A stretch of DNA of 64,000 bases from Variovorax sp. TBS-050B (lineage in GTDB: Bacteria; Pseudomonadota; Gammaproteobacteria; Burkholderiales; Burkholderiaceae_C), in NCBI RefSeq assembly GCF_029893635.1, contig NZ_JARXYR010000002.1:3137001-3201000 (forward strand). The letters run 5' to 3'. Made by a program: the position numbers and the translations under genes. The notes under the pieces are model-generated. The model was not told where the DNA came from. It did not search any database and saw only the letters and a program-made list of their open reading frames with translations. Shown here piece by piece: positions 8,536-17,530 of this stretch (the stretch's first letter is position 1; the number at the start of each line of letters is the position of its first letter).

Positions 8536-8884
8536 AGCCCGAGCTGTCCTTGCGGATCGACTCGCGGTCGCGGTGGCTGTTCAGCCGGCCCAGCGTGTGG
8601 TCGAGCAGCCGCTTGAGCTTGTCGGCCGCGCCGCGGAACGCCTCGTCGAGGCCGGTGGCGTGCTGGGTCACGACCAGCGGCTGGTGGTGCGCGAGGCGGG
8701 CCTCCATCACGCAGCACTTGCCGGCGGGGCCGGCCTTCTCATGGTTCTCGTCGCTCAGATGCACCTCGACGCGCGTCACGTCGTCGACGAAGCGGCCGAG
8801 CTGCTGCTTGATCTCCGCATCGGCCCAGCGCTCGAGCGCCTCCTTGTTGTCGACGCCGTTGCCCGTGTTGACCTGAATCTGCAT
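8522..8884 (-). CDS. HPF/RaiA-like ribosome hibernation factor
   Basis: 120 residues. The sequence begins MQIQVNTGNGVDNKEALERW, continues with a VTRVEVHLSDENHEK strand and an MEARLAHHQPLVV strand, and has a C-terminal helix with AADKLKRLLDHTLGR. This is the beta-alpha-beta-beta-beta-alpha plan of the ribosome-associated inhibitor family. Members bind the 30S decoding centre in stationary phase. The protein is longer than E. coli HPF but lacks the dimerisation domain of long HPFs. A CBS-domain gene lies about 100 bases upstream on the same strand. Confidence 0.85.
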   Translation of the reverse strand: MQIQVNTGNGVDNKEALERWADAEIKQQLGRFVDDVTRVEVHLSDENHEKAGPAGKCCVMEARLAHHQPLVVTQHATGLDEAFRGAADKLKRLLDHTLGRLNSHRDRESIRKDSSGFIAE

Positions 8885-8985
8885 GCATGTCTCCCTGTCG
8901 ATGAGATGGACGAGCCCCTACTGTGGACCCGGTTCGCTGCCGCGGCGCGTAGGCGTGTGCCCCATGCTGCCGAGGGAGGCGGCGT

Positions 8986-9414
8986 TCAGCTCTGGATGTA
9001 GGTGGTGAGCTGCGCGATGGTTTCCTCGTGGTCGGAAATGATGTCGTCCATCAGGTCCTGGATCGAGATCATGCCCACGACCCTGTCGCCATCGACCACC
9101 GGCAGGTGGCGGAACTTGCGCTGGCTCATCAGCGCCATGCAGGCGCGGGTGCGCGTCTGCGGCGTCACGGTCATCACGTCGGGCGTCATGATCTCCGCGA
9201 CCTTCACTTCCTTGGAGTTCTTGCCCTGCAGCGCCACCTTGCGGGTGTAGTCGCGCTCGGAGAGAAAGCCCACCAGCTTCTCGCCCTCCATCACCATCAG
9301 CGCGCCGACCTCGAAGCGGGCCAGCGTTTCGAGCGCATCGAACACCGTGGCGTTCGGCGAGGTGCGCCAGGCGGCGGAATCATGGCGTTTGAGCAGTTCG
9401 GAGACGGGTTTCAT
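8986..9414 (-). CDS. Tandem CBS-domain protein
   Basis: 142 residues consisting of two CBS motifs. The first is at about 12-65 (SPNATVFDALETLARFEVGA, then GFLSERDYTRKV) and the second at about 75-130 (IMTPDVMTVTPQTRTRACM, then HLPVVDGDRVVGMISIQDLM). CBS pairs bind adenine nucleotides and regulate partner proteins. No enzyme domain is attached, so the partner is unknown. The ATG at 9414 has GGAG eight bases ahead; an in-frame ATG at 9432 is less well placed. It probably shares a transcript with the hibernation-factor gene downstream. Confidence 0.9.
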   Translation of the reverse strand: MKPVSELLKRHDSAAWRTSPNATVFDALETLARFEVGALMVMEGEKLVGFLSERDYTRKVALQGKNSKEVKVAEIMTPDVMTVTPQTRTRACMALMSQRKFRHLPVVDGDRVVGMISIQDLMDDIISDHEETIAQLTTYIQS

Positions 9415-9550
9415 CGCGTTCACTCCATCCATCAAAAGTTCTAGCTTCGACCGACGCGCCCATGCGCCGCCCTCGAACAAATGATAGGGGCGGAACTGCC
9501 CGCCTCGATGTAAAAAACTTCTTCAGTGCGCGCGCCCGCGCGCACGCCGC

Positions 9551-10150
9551 TCAGGGTGCCGTCGCGCGCACCCGCGCGAGCGACACCGGGTCGCCCACCA
9601 CCGCTTTCACGAGGCCCTGGTCGTCGAAGCTCACCTGGTACTCCGACCAGCTGTCGCGCCAGTAGCGCCAGGTGGGCGCTTCCAGGTTCGGCGTTTCGCT
9701 GGCGATGGGATAGCCGATCGCCATCAGCACCTGTTCGCGCGTCATGCCGGGCATGACCTTGCCCGCGAGGATGGCGTCGCGGACCGGGCCGGAGAAGGCG
9801 GCGATCTTCTGCTTCGGGTCTTCGGCCACCACGTAGCGCTTCGCGAAGTCGATCAGCGTGATGTTGCGGCTGTAGTCGTTGTTGATCCGCTGCGGCTTGC
9901 CCGCGAGGTCGAGCTTGAAGAAGCGGAAGTCGTAGGCCGTGATGCGCGCCGGCGTGCCCACGGCCACGACGTGCGTGCCCTGCTCGTCGTAGTTGATGTC
10001 GCTGATCGCGCTGCCGTAGCTGCGCATGTTGCAGCACAGATAGCCGTCGATCATCGGCCCCTGGGGCGGCGACGGGCGCTGGGCATGGGCGACGGGCGCG
10101 GACACGGCGGTGGCTGCCAGCAGGGCGGCAGCGGCAAGGCGCTTGAACAT
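9551..10150 (-). CDS. Exported protein with a BamE/OmlA-like segment
   Basis: 199 residues. The Ala-rich signal peptide (MFKRLAAAALLAATAVSA) ends in a signal peptidase I site near AHAQ, with no lipobox. A Cys-Cys pair (YLCCNMRS) occurs early in the mature protein. The segment VMPGMTREQVLMAIGYP at about residues 130-146 is the hallmark of the SmpA/OmlA/BamE fold. It is followed by TWRYWRDSWSEYQVSFDDQG. The family's lipoproteins belong to the outer-membrane assembly machinery or related periplasmic inhibitors. This one is soluble or peripherally attached, and its job is unknown. It is divergent from the RbgA-like GTPase. Confidence 0.78.
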   Translation of the reverse strand: MFKRLAAAALLAATAVSAPVAHAQRPSPPQGPMIDGYLCCNMRSYGSAISDINYDEQGTHVVAVGTPARITAYDFRFFKLDLAGKPQRINNDYSRNITLIDFAKRYVVAEDPKQKIAAFSGPVRDAILAGKVMPGMTREQVLMAIGYPIASETPNLEAPTWRYWRDSWSEYQVSFDDQGLVKAVVGDPVSLARVRATAP

Positions 10151-10309
10151 GGATTTCCCTCTGTGGTTATGGCGGACGCGCGGCGTGCGGCCCGCGCGGA
10201 TTCTAGAGGCCGTGCCCCGCGCAGCTATCGAAAGCGTAGCGCCGCCGGCCGGGCCGCGCGCACCGTTCACAATGCAGGCCCTCCCAGCGAAAGAGAAAGA
10301 ACACCTCCG

Positions 10310-11278
10310 ATGGCGATCCAGTGGTTCCCCGGTCACATGCACTCGACCCAGAAGGCCATCACCGAACGCGTGAAGGACATCGACGTGGTCATCGAGCTGC
10401 TCGACGCGCGGCTGCCGGGCTCGAGCGCCAACCCGATGCTGGCCGGGCTCACGGCCGGGCGCCCGGCGCTCAAGGTGCTCAACAAGCAGGACCTCGCGGA
10501 CCCCGATCGCACGGCGCTCTGGCTCGCGCACTACAACGCGCTGCCGGACACGCGCGCCATCGCGCTCGACGCCAGCCAGACCACGCCCGCGCAGGCCATC
10601 GTGCGCGCCTGCCACGCGCTCTCGCCCCAGCGCGGGGGCCTCGCCAAGCCCATGCGCGTGCTGATCTGCGGCATTCCGAACGTGGGCAAGTCCACGCTCA
10701 TCAACACGCTCACCGGCAGCCGCAAGGCCAAGACCGGCGACGAGGCCGGCATCACCAAGCTGGAGCAGCGCATCACGCTGGCCGACGACTTCTACCTCTG
10801 GGACACGCCCGGCATGCTGTGGCCGCGCATCATCGTGCCGAAGAGCGGCTACAACCTCGCGGCGAGCGGCGCGGTCGGGCGCAACGCCTTCGACGAGGAA
10901 GAGGTGGCGCTCGAACTGCTCGGCTACCTGAAGGCGAACTACGCGAGTGGGGTCGCCGAGCGCTTCAAGCTCGCGCACGATGCGGCGGCGATCGCGGCCA
11001 TGAAGGACGAGGAACTGCTCGAAGCCATCGGCCGCAAGCGCGGCGCGCTGCTCGGCAAGGGGCGCGTCAACCTGCAGAAGGCGGCCGAGATCGTGATGCA
11101 CGAATTCCGCGCCGGCAACCTCGGGCGCATCACGCTCGAAACGCCGGAGGAGTTCGGCCGCTGGCTCGCGGAGGGCCAGCGCGCCGATGCCGAGCGCGCC
11201 GCGAAGAAGGCGGCGCGCGGGAAGAAGGGCGGCAAGCCGCAGCCGCAGCCTGAGGCGGAGCCCGGGCAGGACGGCTGA
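10310..11278 (+). CDS. rbgA: RbgA/YlqF-type circularly permuted GTPase (ribosome biogenesis)
   Basis: 322 residues. The G-motifs occur in permuted order: G4 NKQD at 58-61, then G1 GIPNVGKST at 121-129, G2-like GIT at 147 and G3 DTPG at 165-168. This order and the MAIQWFPGHM start define the YlqF/RbgA group, which assists late 50S subunit assembly. The C-terminus ends in a Lys/Arg-rich basic tail followed by an acidic Pro/Glu end. The ATG lies just after ACCTCCG. It is transcribed alone, divergent from the BamE-like gene. Confidence 0.93.
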   Translation: MAIQWFPGHMHSTQKAITERVKDIDVVIELLDARLPGSSANPMLAGLTAGRPALKVLNKQDLADPDRTALWLAHYNALPDTRAIALDASQTTPAQAIVRACHALSPQRGGLAKPMRVLICGIPNVGKSTLINTLTGSRKAKTGDEAGITKLEQRITLADDFYLWDTPGMLWPRIIVPKSGYNLAASGAVGRNAFDEEEVALELLGYLKANYASGVAERFKLAHDAAAIAAMKDEELLEAIGRKRGALLGKGRVNLQKAAEIVMHEFRAGNLGRITLETPEEFGRWLAEGQRADAERAAKKAARGKKGGKPQPQPEAEPGQDG

Positions 11279-11329
11279 CGCGGCGGGGCGTCGCGCCGGA
11301 TGCGCGGTCAGGCTGCAGTCCGTTCAAAC

Positions 11330-11351
11330 TGCTATTGAGAATTGATTAGCA
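11330..11351. promoter_or_regulatory. Candidate Fur box upstream of the ABC/TonB-receptor unit
   Basis: The site reads TGCTATTGAGAATTGATTAGCA, with outer arms TGCTA/TAGCA. The half-sites TGAGAAT and ATTAGCA each differ from the Fur 7-mers by one base, but they are separated by two bases instead of one. It is the most AT-rich patch in a GC-rich gap and precedes a siderophore-type receptor operon. Binding by Fur is inferred. Confidence 0.4.
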
Positions 11352-11392
11352 ACAACGTATGATCCGGGCTCTTCGAGTTTTCGACCGAGCCC

Positions 11393-11557
11393 ATGCACAT
11401 CCTGACCTCCCTCCAGGAAGCCAAAGACGGCGACCGCGATCTGCCCGCCCGTGATGCGGCGCGGCCGCTTCCGCGACGCCGGTCCACCTGGCCCTTGCGT
11501 CCAGGCGCGGCAGGCCGGCGCGAAGAACGAGCACAACAGGCGTTGAACGAACGCTGA
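11393..11557 (+). CDS. Possible 54-residue leader peptide, unrecognised
   Basis: The frame starts MHILTSLQEAKDGDRDLPAR and continues Arg/Pro/Ala-rich to a TGA. I recognise no family. There is no convincing ribosome-binding site: a GGGCTC/GAGCCC stem sits directly against the ATG, so it would be translated poorly or conditionally. It lies between the Fur-like box and the ABC ATPase, the place where a leader peptide or small uptake-associated protein could occur. The second half has the Arg-rich composition of GC-rich noncoding frames, so it may be spurious. Confidence 0.25.
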   Translation: MHILTSLQEAKDGDRDLPARDAARPLPRRRSTWPLRPGAAGRREERAQQALNER

Positions 11558-11667
11558 CCCCCGGCGGGCCTTCCGCCGCTTTCCCACGACCGAACAGCCC
11601 TGCATCGGCGCGCGCGCCGGCGCAGGCCCGCGCACGTCGCCTGCTTTTTCACTGGACCCGATCCCCC

Positions 11668-12375
11668 ATGCTCCGAGCCATCGGCCTCACCAAACACTAC
11701 GGCACGCACACCGCGCTCGACCGTCTCGACCTCGACGTGCGCGGCGGCGACATCTACTGCCTGCTGGGCGCGAACGGCGCGGGCAAGACGACCACGATCA
11801 ACCTGTTCCTCAACTTCATCGCGCCCAGCGGCGGCACGGTGGAGATCAACGGCGTCGACGTCACGCGCCATCCGGTCGCGACCAAGCAGGACGTGGCGTA
11901 CATCCCCGAGCAGGTCACGCTCTACGGCACCCTCTCTGGGCTGGAGAACCTGCGCTTCTTCGCGGGGCTCGCGCTCGGGCGCGAGCTGCCGCGCGCGCGC
12001 CTGCTGGAACTCATGACCGAGGTCGGGCTCGACACCGCGGCGGCCGACAAGCGCGTGTCGGCGTACTCCAAGGGCATGCGGCAGAAGGTGTGGATCGCGG
12101 TGGCGCTCGCGAAGGAGGCCAAGGCGCTGCTGCTCGACGAACCCACCTCCGGGCTCGATCCGCATGCGGCCGCCGAATTCTCGGACCTGCTGCGCCGCGC
12201 GGCCGACAGCGGCGTGGCCGTGCTCACCACCACGCACGACCTGTTCCACGCGCAGCAGACCGCCACGCGCGTCGGCATCATGAAGAGCGGGCGCCTGGTG
12301 GACAGCCTCGACGGCGAGGCGCAGATCGCGCGCACCGACCTGCAGTCGCTCTACCTGCAGCACATGAGGGCTTGA
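11668..12375 (+). CDS. ABC transporter ATP-binding protein (NosF-like)
   Basis: 235 residues. Walker A GANGAGKT is at 34-41, a variant signature YSKGMRQK at 133-140 and Walker B LLLDEPT at 154-160, followed by a switch histidine in TTTHD. The SKGM signature is typical of ABC-2-type partners such as NosF and CcmA-like exporters rather than of siderophore importers. It is the first gene of a run with two DUF3526-type permeases (1 and 13 bases between genes) and a TonB-dependent receptor, so all four are likely one operon. The direction of transport is not settled. Confidence 0.92.
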   Translation: MLRAIGLTKHYGTHTALDRLDLDVRGGDIYCLLGANGAGKTTTINLFLNFIAPSGGTVEINGVDVTRHPVATKQDVAYIPEQVTLYGTLSGLENLRFFAGLALGRELPRARLLELMTEVGLDTAAADKRVSAYSKGMRQKVWIAVALAKEAKALLLDEPTSGLDPHAAAEFSDLLRRAADSGVAVLTTTHDLFHAQQTATRVGIMKSGRLVDSLDGEAQIARTDLQSLYLQHMRA

Positions 12376-12376
12376 G

Positions 12377-13795
12377 ATGAGGACCGAAATGCTGCTGCTG
12401 CCGCACTGGATCGCGCGGCGCGAATTCCTCGAACGCCTGCGCGACGGGCGCCTGTACTGGGCCGGCGGGCTCGTGGTGGTGCTGCTCCTCACCGCGCTCG
12501 CCGTGGGCTGGTCGCACCAGCGCGCCGCGCGCGCCGAGCAGGTCGCCGCGCAGGCCATGGACTACCACGACTGGCTGCACCAGGACAGCCGCCATCCGCA
12601 CGACGCGGCCCACCAGGGCATGCATGCCTTCAAGCCCGAGCCGCCGCTGTCGATGGTCGACTCCGGCATCGATCCCTTCATCGGCAGCACCGTGTGGCTG
12701 CAGGCGCACCGCCAGAGCGAAGTGAAGTTCAACGCCGCACAGGACGCCACCGGCCTGCAGCGCTTCGGCAGCCTCTCGGTCGGCTGGGTGCTGCAGGTGC
12801 TCGGGCCGCTGCTGGTGATCGTGCTGGGCTTCAACGCCTTCGCGGGCGAGCGCGAGCAGGGCATCCTGCGGCAGACGCTGAGCCTGGGCGTGGCACCGCT
12901 GCGGCTGCTCGCGGGCAAGGCGCTGGCGCTGGCGGCATCGCTCGCGGCGCTGCTGGCGCCGGCGGCCGTCGTCGCGGCCATCGCGGTGGCGGCGGGCGCG
13001 GCACCGGGCGAGCGCGCCGATGCGCTGCTGCGGCTGGCCGCGTGGTCGCTCGGCTATGCGGTGTACCTGGGCATCTTCGTCTTCGTGGTGCTGGGGGTGT
13101 CGGCCCTCGCGTCGAGCTCGCGCATGGCGATCACCGTGCTGCTCGCGCTCTGGATCGGGCAGGCGGTGATGGCGCCGCGCGTGCTGTCCGAACTCTCGCG
13201 CAACTGGTTCCCGAGCCCGACTCGGCTGGTATTCAACCAGCAGCTCGGCGCGGAACTCAAGGCCGTGTCGGACCGGGTCTGGCAGCAGAACTTCGGCACC
13301 ACCGAGCGCTGGGGCCGCGACGTGCCGCTGAGCAAATGGGGCATCGCGCTGCGGCTCGACGACCAGGCCTCCTACCCGGTGTACGACCGGCACTACAACC
13401 GCCTCTGGGACACCTGGGAGCGCCAGCAGGCGATGCAGGAGTGGAGCGGACTCGTGCTGCCGATCCTCGCGGTGCGCAGCTTCTCGATGGGCATGGCGGG
13501 CACCGACTTCGCGCACCACCGCCGCTTCACCACCGCGGCCGAAGGGCACCGCCGCCAGATCCAGGACCTGATGAGCAGGGACCTGGTGGCGCATGCCGAT
13601 CCGCTCGGCGACCGCCATTTCTCCTACCAGGCGCCGCCCGAGCTCTGGGCCACCGTGCCGCCGTTCGACTACCGGCCGCCGGGCGCGGGCTGGGCGCTCG
13701 CGCGGCAGGCGCGCAGCTTCGCCGTGCTGTGTGCCGGTCTGCTGCTCGCGGCCGCCTTCGCGGCTTTCGCCACCCAGCGCCAGCGCGCACTCTGA
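12377..13795 (+). CDS. ABC-2-type permease of the DUF3526 family (first copy)
   Basis: 472 residues, starting one base after the ATPase stop. A first membrane helix lies near residues 28-46. A large extracytoplasmic loop with many His residues follows (SRHPHDAAHQGMHA). A cluster of five helices lies at about 125-280, beginning at RFGSLSVGWVLQVLGPLLVI. After a second long loop there is a last helix near 445-465. This layout, with one helix at each end and large soluble loops, is typical of DUF3526 permeases. It works as a pair with the next gene. The His-rich loop could bind metal, but this is speculative. Confidence 0.88.
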   Translation: MRTEMLLLPHWIARREFLERLRDGRLYWAGGLVVVLLLTALAVGWSHQRAARAEQVAAQAMDYHDWLHQDSRHPHDAAHQGMHAFKPEPPLSMVDSGIDPFIGSTVWLQAHRQSEVKFNAAQDATGLQRFGSLSVGWVLQVLGPLLVIVLGFNAFAGEREQGILRQTLSLGVAPLRLLAGKALALAASLAALLAPAAVVAAIAVAAGAAPGERADALLRLAAWSLGYAVYLGIFVFVVLGVSALASSSRMAITVLLALWIGQAVMAPRVLSELSRNWFPSPTRLVFNQQLGAELKAVSDRVWQQNFGTTERWGRDVPLSKWGIALRLDDQASYPVYDRHYNRLWDTWERQQAMQEWSGLVLPILAVRSFSMGMAGTDFAHHRRFTTAAEGHRRQIQDLMSRDLVAHADPLGDRHFSYQAPPELWATVPPFDYRPPGAGWALARQARSFAVLCAGLLLAAAFAAFATQRQRAL

Positions 13796-13808
13796 AAGGG
13801 AGATCGGC

Positions 13809-15282
13809 ATGCAGATCCATCCTCCCCAGGGCCGCCGCCTGCTGGCCGTGATGCGCCAGGAAATCCGCCTGATGCTGGCCGAGCGCGGCCTGTGGGTCGT
13901 CGGCGCGCTGTTCCTGCTGCTCGTGGCCTATGCGCTCGGCAACGGCCTGCAGCAGACCGCGCGGCGCGATCGCGCGCAGGCGGCCGTCGCGCAGGCCGAC
14001 CGCGACACGCGCGCCGCGCAGCGCGTGCAGCTCGAGGCCATCCTCGCCGGCACCGCGCAGCCCACGCCGTTCGAGAACCCCGCCGATCCGGCGCGCATGG
14101 CGAGCGGCTACGGCGGCCCGCACGTGCTGCTGCCGAGCGCGCCGCTCGGTCCGGTCGCGCTGGGCCAGAGCGACCTGTTCCCGAGCCAGTACAAGGTCAC
14201 CAACCAGAGCCGCGTGACGTTCATGAACCCGAGCGACATCGAGAACCCGTGGCATCTGCTGAGCGGGCATTTCGACCTGGCCTTCGTCATCGTCTACCTG
14301 CTGCCGCTGCTGATCTTCGCGCTCAGCTACAACCTGCTGTCGGCGGAGCGCGAGAACGGCACCCTGCGGCTTCTGCTCTCGCAGCCGCTGCGGCTGCGCA
14401 CGCTGCTCGCCGGCAAGCTCACGGTGCGCGCCGCGGTGCTGCTGGGGCCGGCCGTGCTGCTGCCGGTGGCGGTGCTCTGGATGGCGCGCCACGCGGGGCT
14501 GGCCGGCGGCGCCGGCAGCGCCACGCTGTGGTGGGCGCTGCTCGTGGGCGCCTATGCGCTGTTCTGGTTCGCGCTGGTGGTGGCGGTCAATGCCTTCGGC
14601 GCCTCCTCGGCCACGAATGCGATGGTGCTCGTGATCGCATGGGTGCTGCTGGTGCTGGTGGCGCCGGTGCTGCTCAACCTGGCGGTCACGCAGTTCAGCC
14701 CGGCGCCCTCGCGCACCGAACTCGCCACGCGACAGCGCGTTCTCACGGCCGAGGCGATGAAGCGCCACCAGGACCTGCTGGGCACCGAGTACCAGCACGT
14801 CGGCCGCGGCGCGGTGCTGGTGCCGCGCGACGGCAAGATCGAGATCGCCGGCCGTGCGCTCGCCAACTACCGGATCGAGCGCGAGGTGGACGAGGCCATC
14901 CGTCCGCTGCTGGAGCGCTTCGAGGCGCAGCAGGCACGGCAGCAGGCGCTGCTGGGCCGCTTCGGCGCGGTGTCGCCAGCCGCGGTGGCCTACGAGGGCA
15001 ATGACCGCGCTGGCGGGCAACGGCGCACGGCGCCACGCGCGCTTCGACGCGCAGACCGTGGCCTTCCACGAGGCCTGGAAAGCCTTCTTCTTCCCACGCA
15101 TCGATGCGCGCGACGCGCTCACGCCGACGGACTTCGACCGCATCCCGGCCTTCGCCTGGCGCGAGGAGCCCGCCGGCCTGCTGCGCGGCCAGGCTGCCAT
15201 CGCGGTGCTGCAGCTGCTGGTGCCGGGCCTGCTGCTGCTCGCGCTCGCCGCATGGCGCCTGCGCCGTTTCTCGGTCGCGTGA
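13809..15282 (+). pseudogene. Second DUF3526-type ABC permease, interrupted by a one-base frameshift
   Basis: From ATG 13809 the frame gives a normal permease for about 397 codons: helix at 24-42, then membrane segments beginning at FDLAFVIVYLLPLLIFALSY. At 14991-15002 (TACGAGGGCAATGACC) the coding frame shifts by one base. The original frame turns into Arg-rich nonsense and runs to a stop at 15330-15332. The +1 frame continues the protein (FDAQTVAFHEAWKAFFFPRI) and ends with a final helix QLLVPGLLLLALAAWRLRR before TGA 15282. Removing one A at 15000/15001 restores a protein of about 490 residues matching its neighbour's architecture. An ATG at 15001 could in theory restart translation of the tail. 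It may be a sequencing error or a real inactivation. Confidence 0.8.
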
Positions 15283-15328
15283 GGCCGCGTCCGTTTTCAC
15301 TTCAATCGCAACCAGGGAGATTCCAACA

Positions 15329-17512
15329 ATGACCAGATGCCATCGCACCGCCATCGCGCTCGCCGCGGTCGCCGCCTTGCAGGCGGTCCATGCGCAGGGC
15401 AGCAGCGGCGAGCTCGGCACCATCACCGTCGAAGGCAGCCGCGACCCCGGCAGCCTGAACCTCGAGGCGCCCAGCGGGGCCGCCTCGCGGCTCGGCCTGT
15501 CGGTGCGCGAGACGCCGGCCTCGGTGGAGATTCTTTCGCAGGAGGCGATGCAGCAGCGCGGCGCACGCACCTTCAGCGAAGCGCTGCGCGGCATGGCGGG
15601 CCTGTCGGGCGGCGGTCCGCCGTCGGCGCCCACCACGCTCTCCACCCGCGGCTTCACCAGCCTGCAGTACCTCTACGACGGCGTGCGCAGTTCCGGCGCG
15701 GGCGTGGTCAACCGGGTGCAGGACACCTGGAACTACGAGCGCATCGAAGTGCTGAAGGGCCCGGCCTCGGTGCTCGACGGCGAAGGCGCAATCGGCGGCG
15801 TCGTCAACTTCGTGACCAAGCGGCCCGACCGCAGCAATCCGAACAAGGAGGCGCTGCTCTCGTACGGCAGCCACGGCTCCACGCGCACGGCCTTCGGCTT
15901 CGGCGGAGGGCTGGGCGACAGCAGCGCCTACCGCATCGACTACAGCCGCAACGACGGCAAGGTCGGCAGCATCGACCGCAACGGCGAGCGGATCGACCAT
16001 CTCACCAGCGGGCTGCTGCTCGACCTCGGCGGCTCGGTGAAGCTCGACCTCTCGTTCGACTACCTGCGCGACGACAACCGCGCCTACTGGGGCACGCCGC
16101 TCGTGCCGCGCAGCTTCGCCACGCAGCCGACCGGCGTGGTCAGCACGCCCGACGGCCGCGTGATCGACGCGCGCATGACGCGCACCAACTACAACGTGCT
16201 CGACGACGAGAACGCCTCCGAGACCTACTGGCTGCGCGCGCGCCTGACCGGGCAGCTCGGCGGCGGCTGGTCGTGGCGCAACGAGCTGTCGGCCAACAGG
16301 TCGAACCGCGTGTTCCGCAACTCGGAGAGCGCCACCTTCGTGGCACCGGCCCACATCGCGCGCGACCAGACGCTGATCACCCACGACCAGGACTTCTGGC
16401 TCGAGCGCTTCGATGCCACGCACAAGGGCACGCTCGGCGGGATGGACAACCGCTTCGTGATCGGCGGCGAGTACAGCGAGACGCGCTTCGGCAGCCAGCG
16501 CCGCTTCTCCGACCGCAGCGCTTTCACTGCGAATGCGCTGCGCGTTTCGGTGTTCGACCCCTACGTGGGCCTGTTCAACGACGACCCGGCGCTCAGCACC
16601 GGCGGCGGCAACCGCACCGACACCTTCACCAAGGCGCGGGTGAGTTCGGTCTTCGTGGAAGACGCGCTCAAGCCCACGCGAAACCTCACGCTCGTCGCCG
16701 GCCTGCGCCACGACCGCACCGAGGTCGACCGCGGCGTCGTCGACCTGAACCTGGGAAGCTCGACGCGCTACGGCGCCAGCTACCGCGCCACCTCGGGGCG
16801 CCTGGGCGCGGTGTACGACCTCACGCCCTCATCGAGCGTCTATGCGCAGTACACCAACGCCACGCTGCCGGTGAGTTCGCTGTTCCTGCTGTCGGCCTCG
16901 AGCGCGGCATTTCCGATGTCGCGCGGCAGGCAGGCCGAGGTGGGCTTCAAGCAGAGCCTGCCCGAGGCCAACCTGTCGTGGACCGCGGCGGCCTACAGGA
17001 TCGAACTCGACAACGTGCTCTCGCGCGATCCGACCAACCCCTCCAACACGGTGAACAACGGGCGCCAGTCCTCGCGCGGCCTGGAGCTGTCGGCGGTCTG
17101 GAAGCCCGCGCGCGAATGGACGCTGGCGGGCAATCTGGCGGTGCTCGACGCGCGCTTCGACACGCTGGTGGAGGCGGGCAACGTCTCGCGCGTGGGCATG
17201 ACGCCGCCGAACGTGCCGGAGCGCGTGGCGAACCTGTTCGCGACCTACCGGCCGGACGGCTCGAAGTTCGAATACTTCGTCTCGCTGAACCGCACCGGCC
17301 ATATGTTCACCGACAACGCCAACGAGATCCGCATCAACGGCCACACCACCCTCGATGCGGCGATGAGCTACCGGTTGAAGAACGCATTGCTGAGCTTTCG
17401 CGTGCGCAACCTGACCGACAAGCTCTACGCCACCTGGGTCGGACGCAGCACGAGCCAGGTGCTGCTCGCGCCGCGGCGGACCTTCGAGGTGGCGGCCAGG
17501 TTCGACTTCTGA
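15329..17512 (+). CDS. TonB-dependent siderophore-type outer-membrane receptor
   Basis: 727 residues. The signal peptide ends near AVHAQG (about residue 22). A TonB-box-like stretch (GTITVEGS) follows, then the plug with RETPASVEILSQEAM, STRGF, YLYDGVR and the block YERIEVLKGPASVLDGEGAI, all diagnostic of siderophore receptors. The rest is a 22-strand barrel, with LTDKLYATW near the end and a terminal Phe (VAARFDF) for BAM recognition. It likely imports a ferric chelate or similar complex. It is the last gene of the ABC unit and lies 46 bases after the frameshifted permease tail. No periplasmic binding protein or FecCD-type permease accompanies it. Confidence 0.93.
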   Translation: MTRCHRTAIALAAVAALQAVHAQGSSGELGTITVEGSRDPGSLNLEAPSGAASRLGLSVRETPASVEILSQEAMQQRGARTFSEALRGMAGLSGGGPPSAPTTLSTRGFTSLQYLYDGVRSSGAGVVNRVQDTWNYERIEVLKGPASVLDGEGAIGGVVNFVTKRPDRSNPNKEALLSYGSHGSTRTAFGFGGGLGDSSAYRIDYSRNDGKVGSIDRNGERIDHLTSGLLLDLGGSVKLDLSFDYLRDDNRAYWGTPLVPRSFATQPTGVVSTPDGRVIDARMTRTNYNVLDDENASETYWLRARLTGQLGGGWSWRNELSANRSNRVFRNSESATFVAPAHIARDQTLITHDQDFWLERFDATHKGTLGGMDNRFVIGGEYSETRFGSQRRFSDRSAFTANALRVSVFDPYVGLFNDDPALSTGGGNRTDTFTKARVSSVFVEDALKPTRNLTLVAGLRHDRTEVDRGVVDLNLGSSTRYGASYRATSGRLGAVYDLTPSSSVYAQYTNATLPVSSLFLLSASSAAFPMSRGRQAEVGFKQSLPEANLSWTAAAYRIELDNVLSRDPTNPSNTVNNGRQSSRGLELSAVWKPAREWTLAGNLAVLDARFDTLVEAGNVSRVGMTPPNVPERVANLFATYRPDGSKFEYFVSLNRTGHMFTDNANEIRINGHTTLDAAMSYRLKNALLSFRVRNLTDKLYATWVGRSTSQVLLAPRRTFEVAARFDF

Positions 17513-17530
17513 CGCTGCGGCGCGGCGTGC

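Larger units (their letters stand above)
11279..11667. other. 389-base intergenic leader before the ABC/TonB unit
   Basis: This is the largest gap in the window. It holds, in order: a Fur-like box at 11330-11351, a GGGCTC/GAGCCC hairpin at 11366-11392, a possible 54-codon reading frame (11393-11557), and about 110 bases of GC-rich sequence before the ATPase start. No terminator with a T-run and no RNA gene is recognisable. Confidence 0.6.

Noticed and set aside
13809..15332. A single 507-residue permease reading straight through 15000 and ending in an ATGA with the TonB receptor
   Set aside because: After residue 397 the sequence becomes Arg/Pro/Ala-rich with no membrane helix, while the +1 frame carries the expected final helix. 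The overlap at the end is likely chance.
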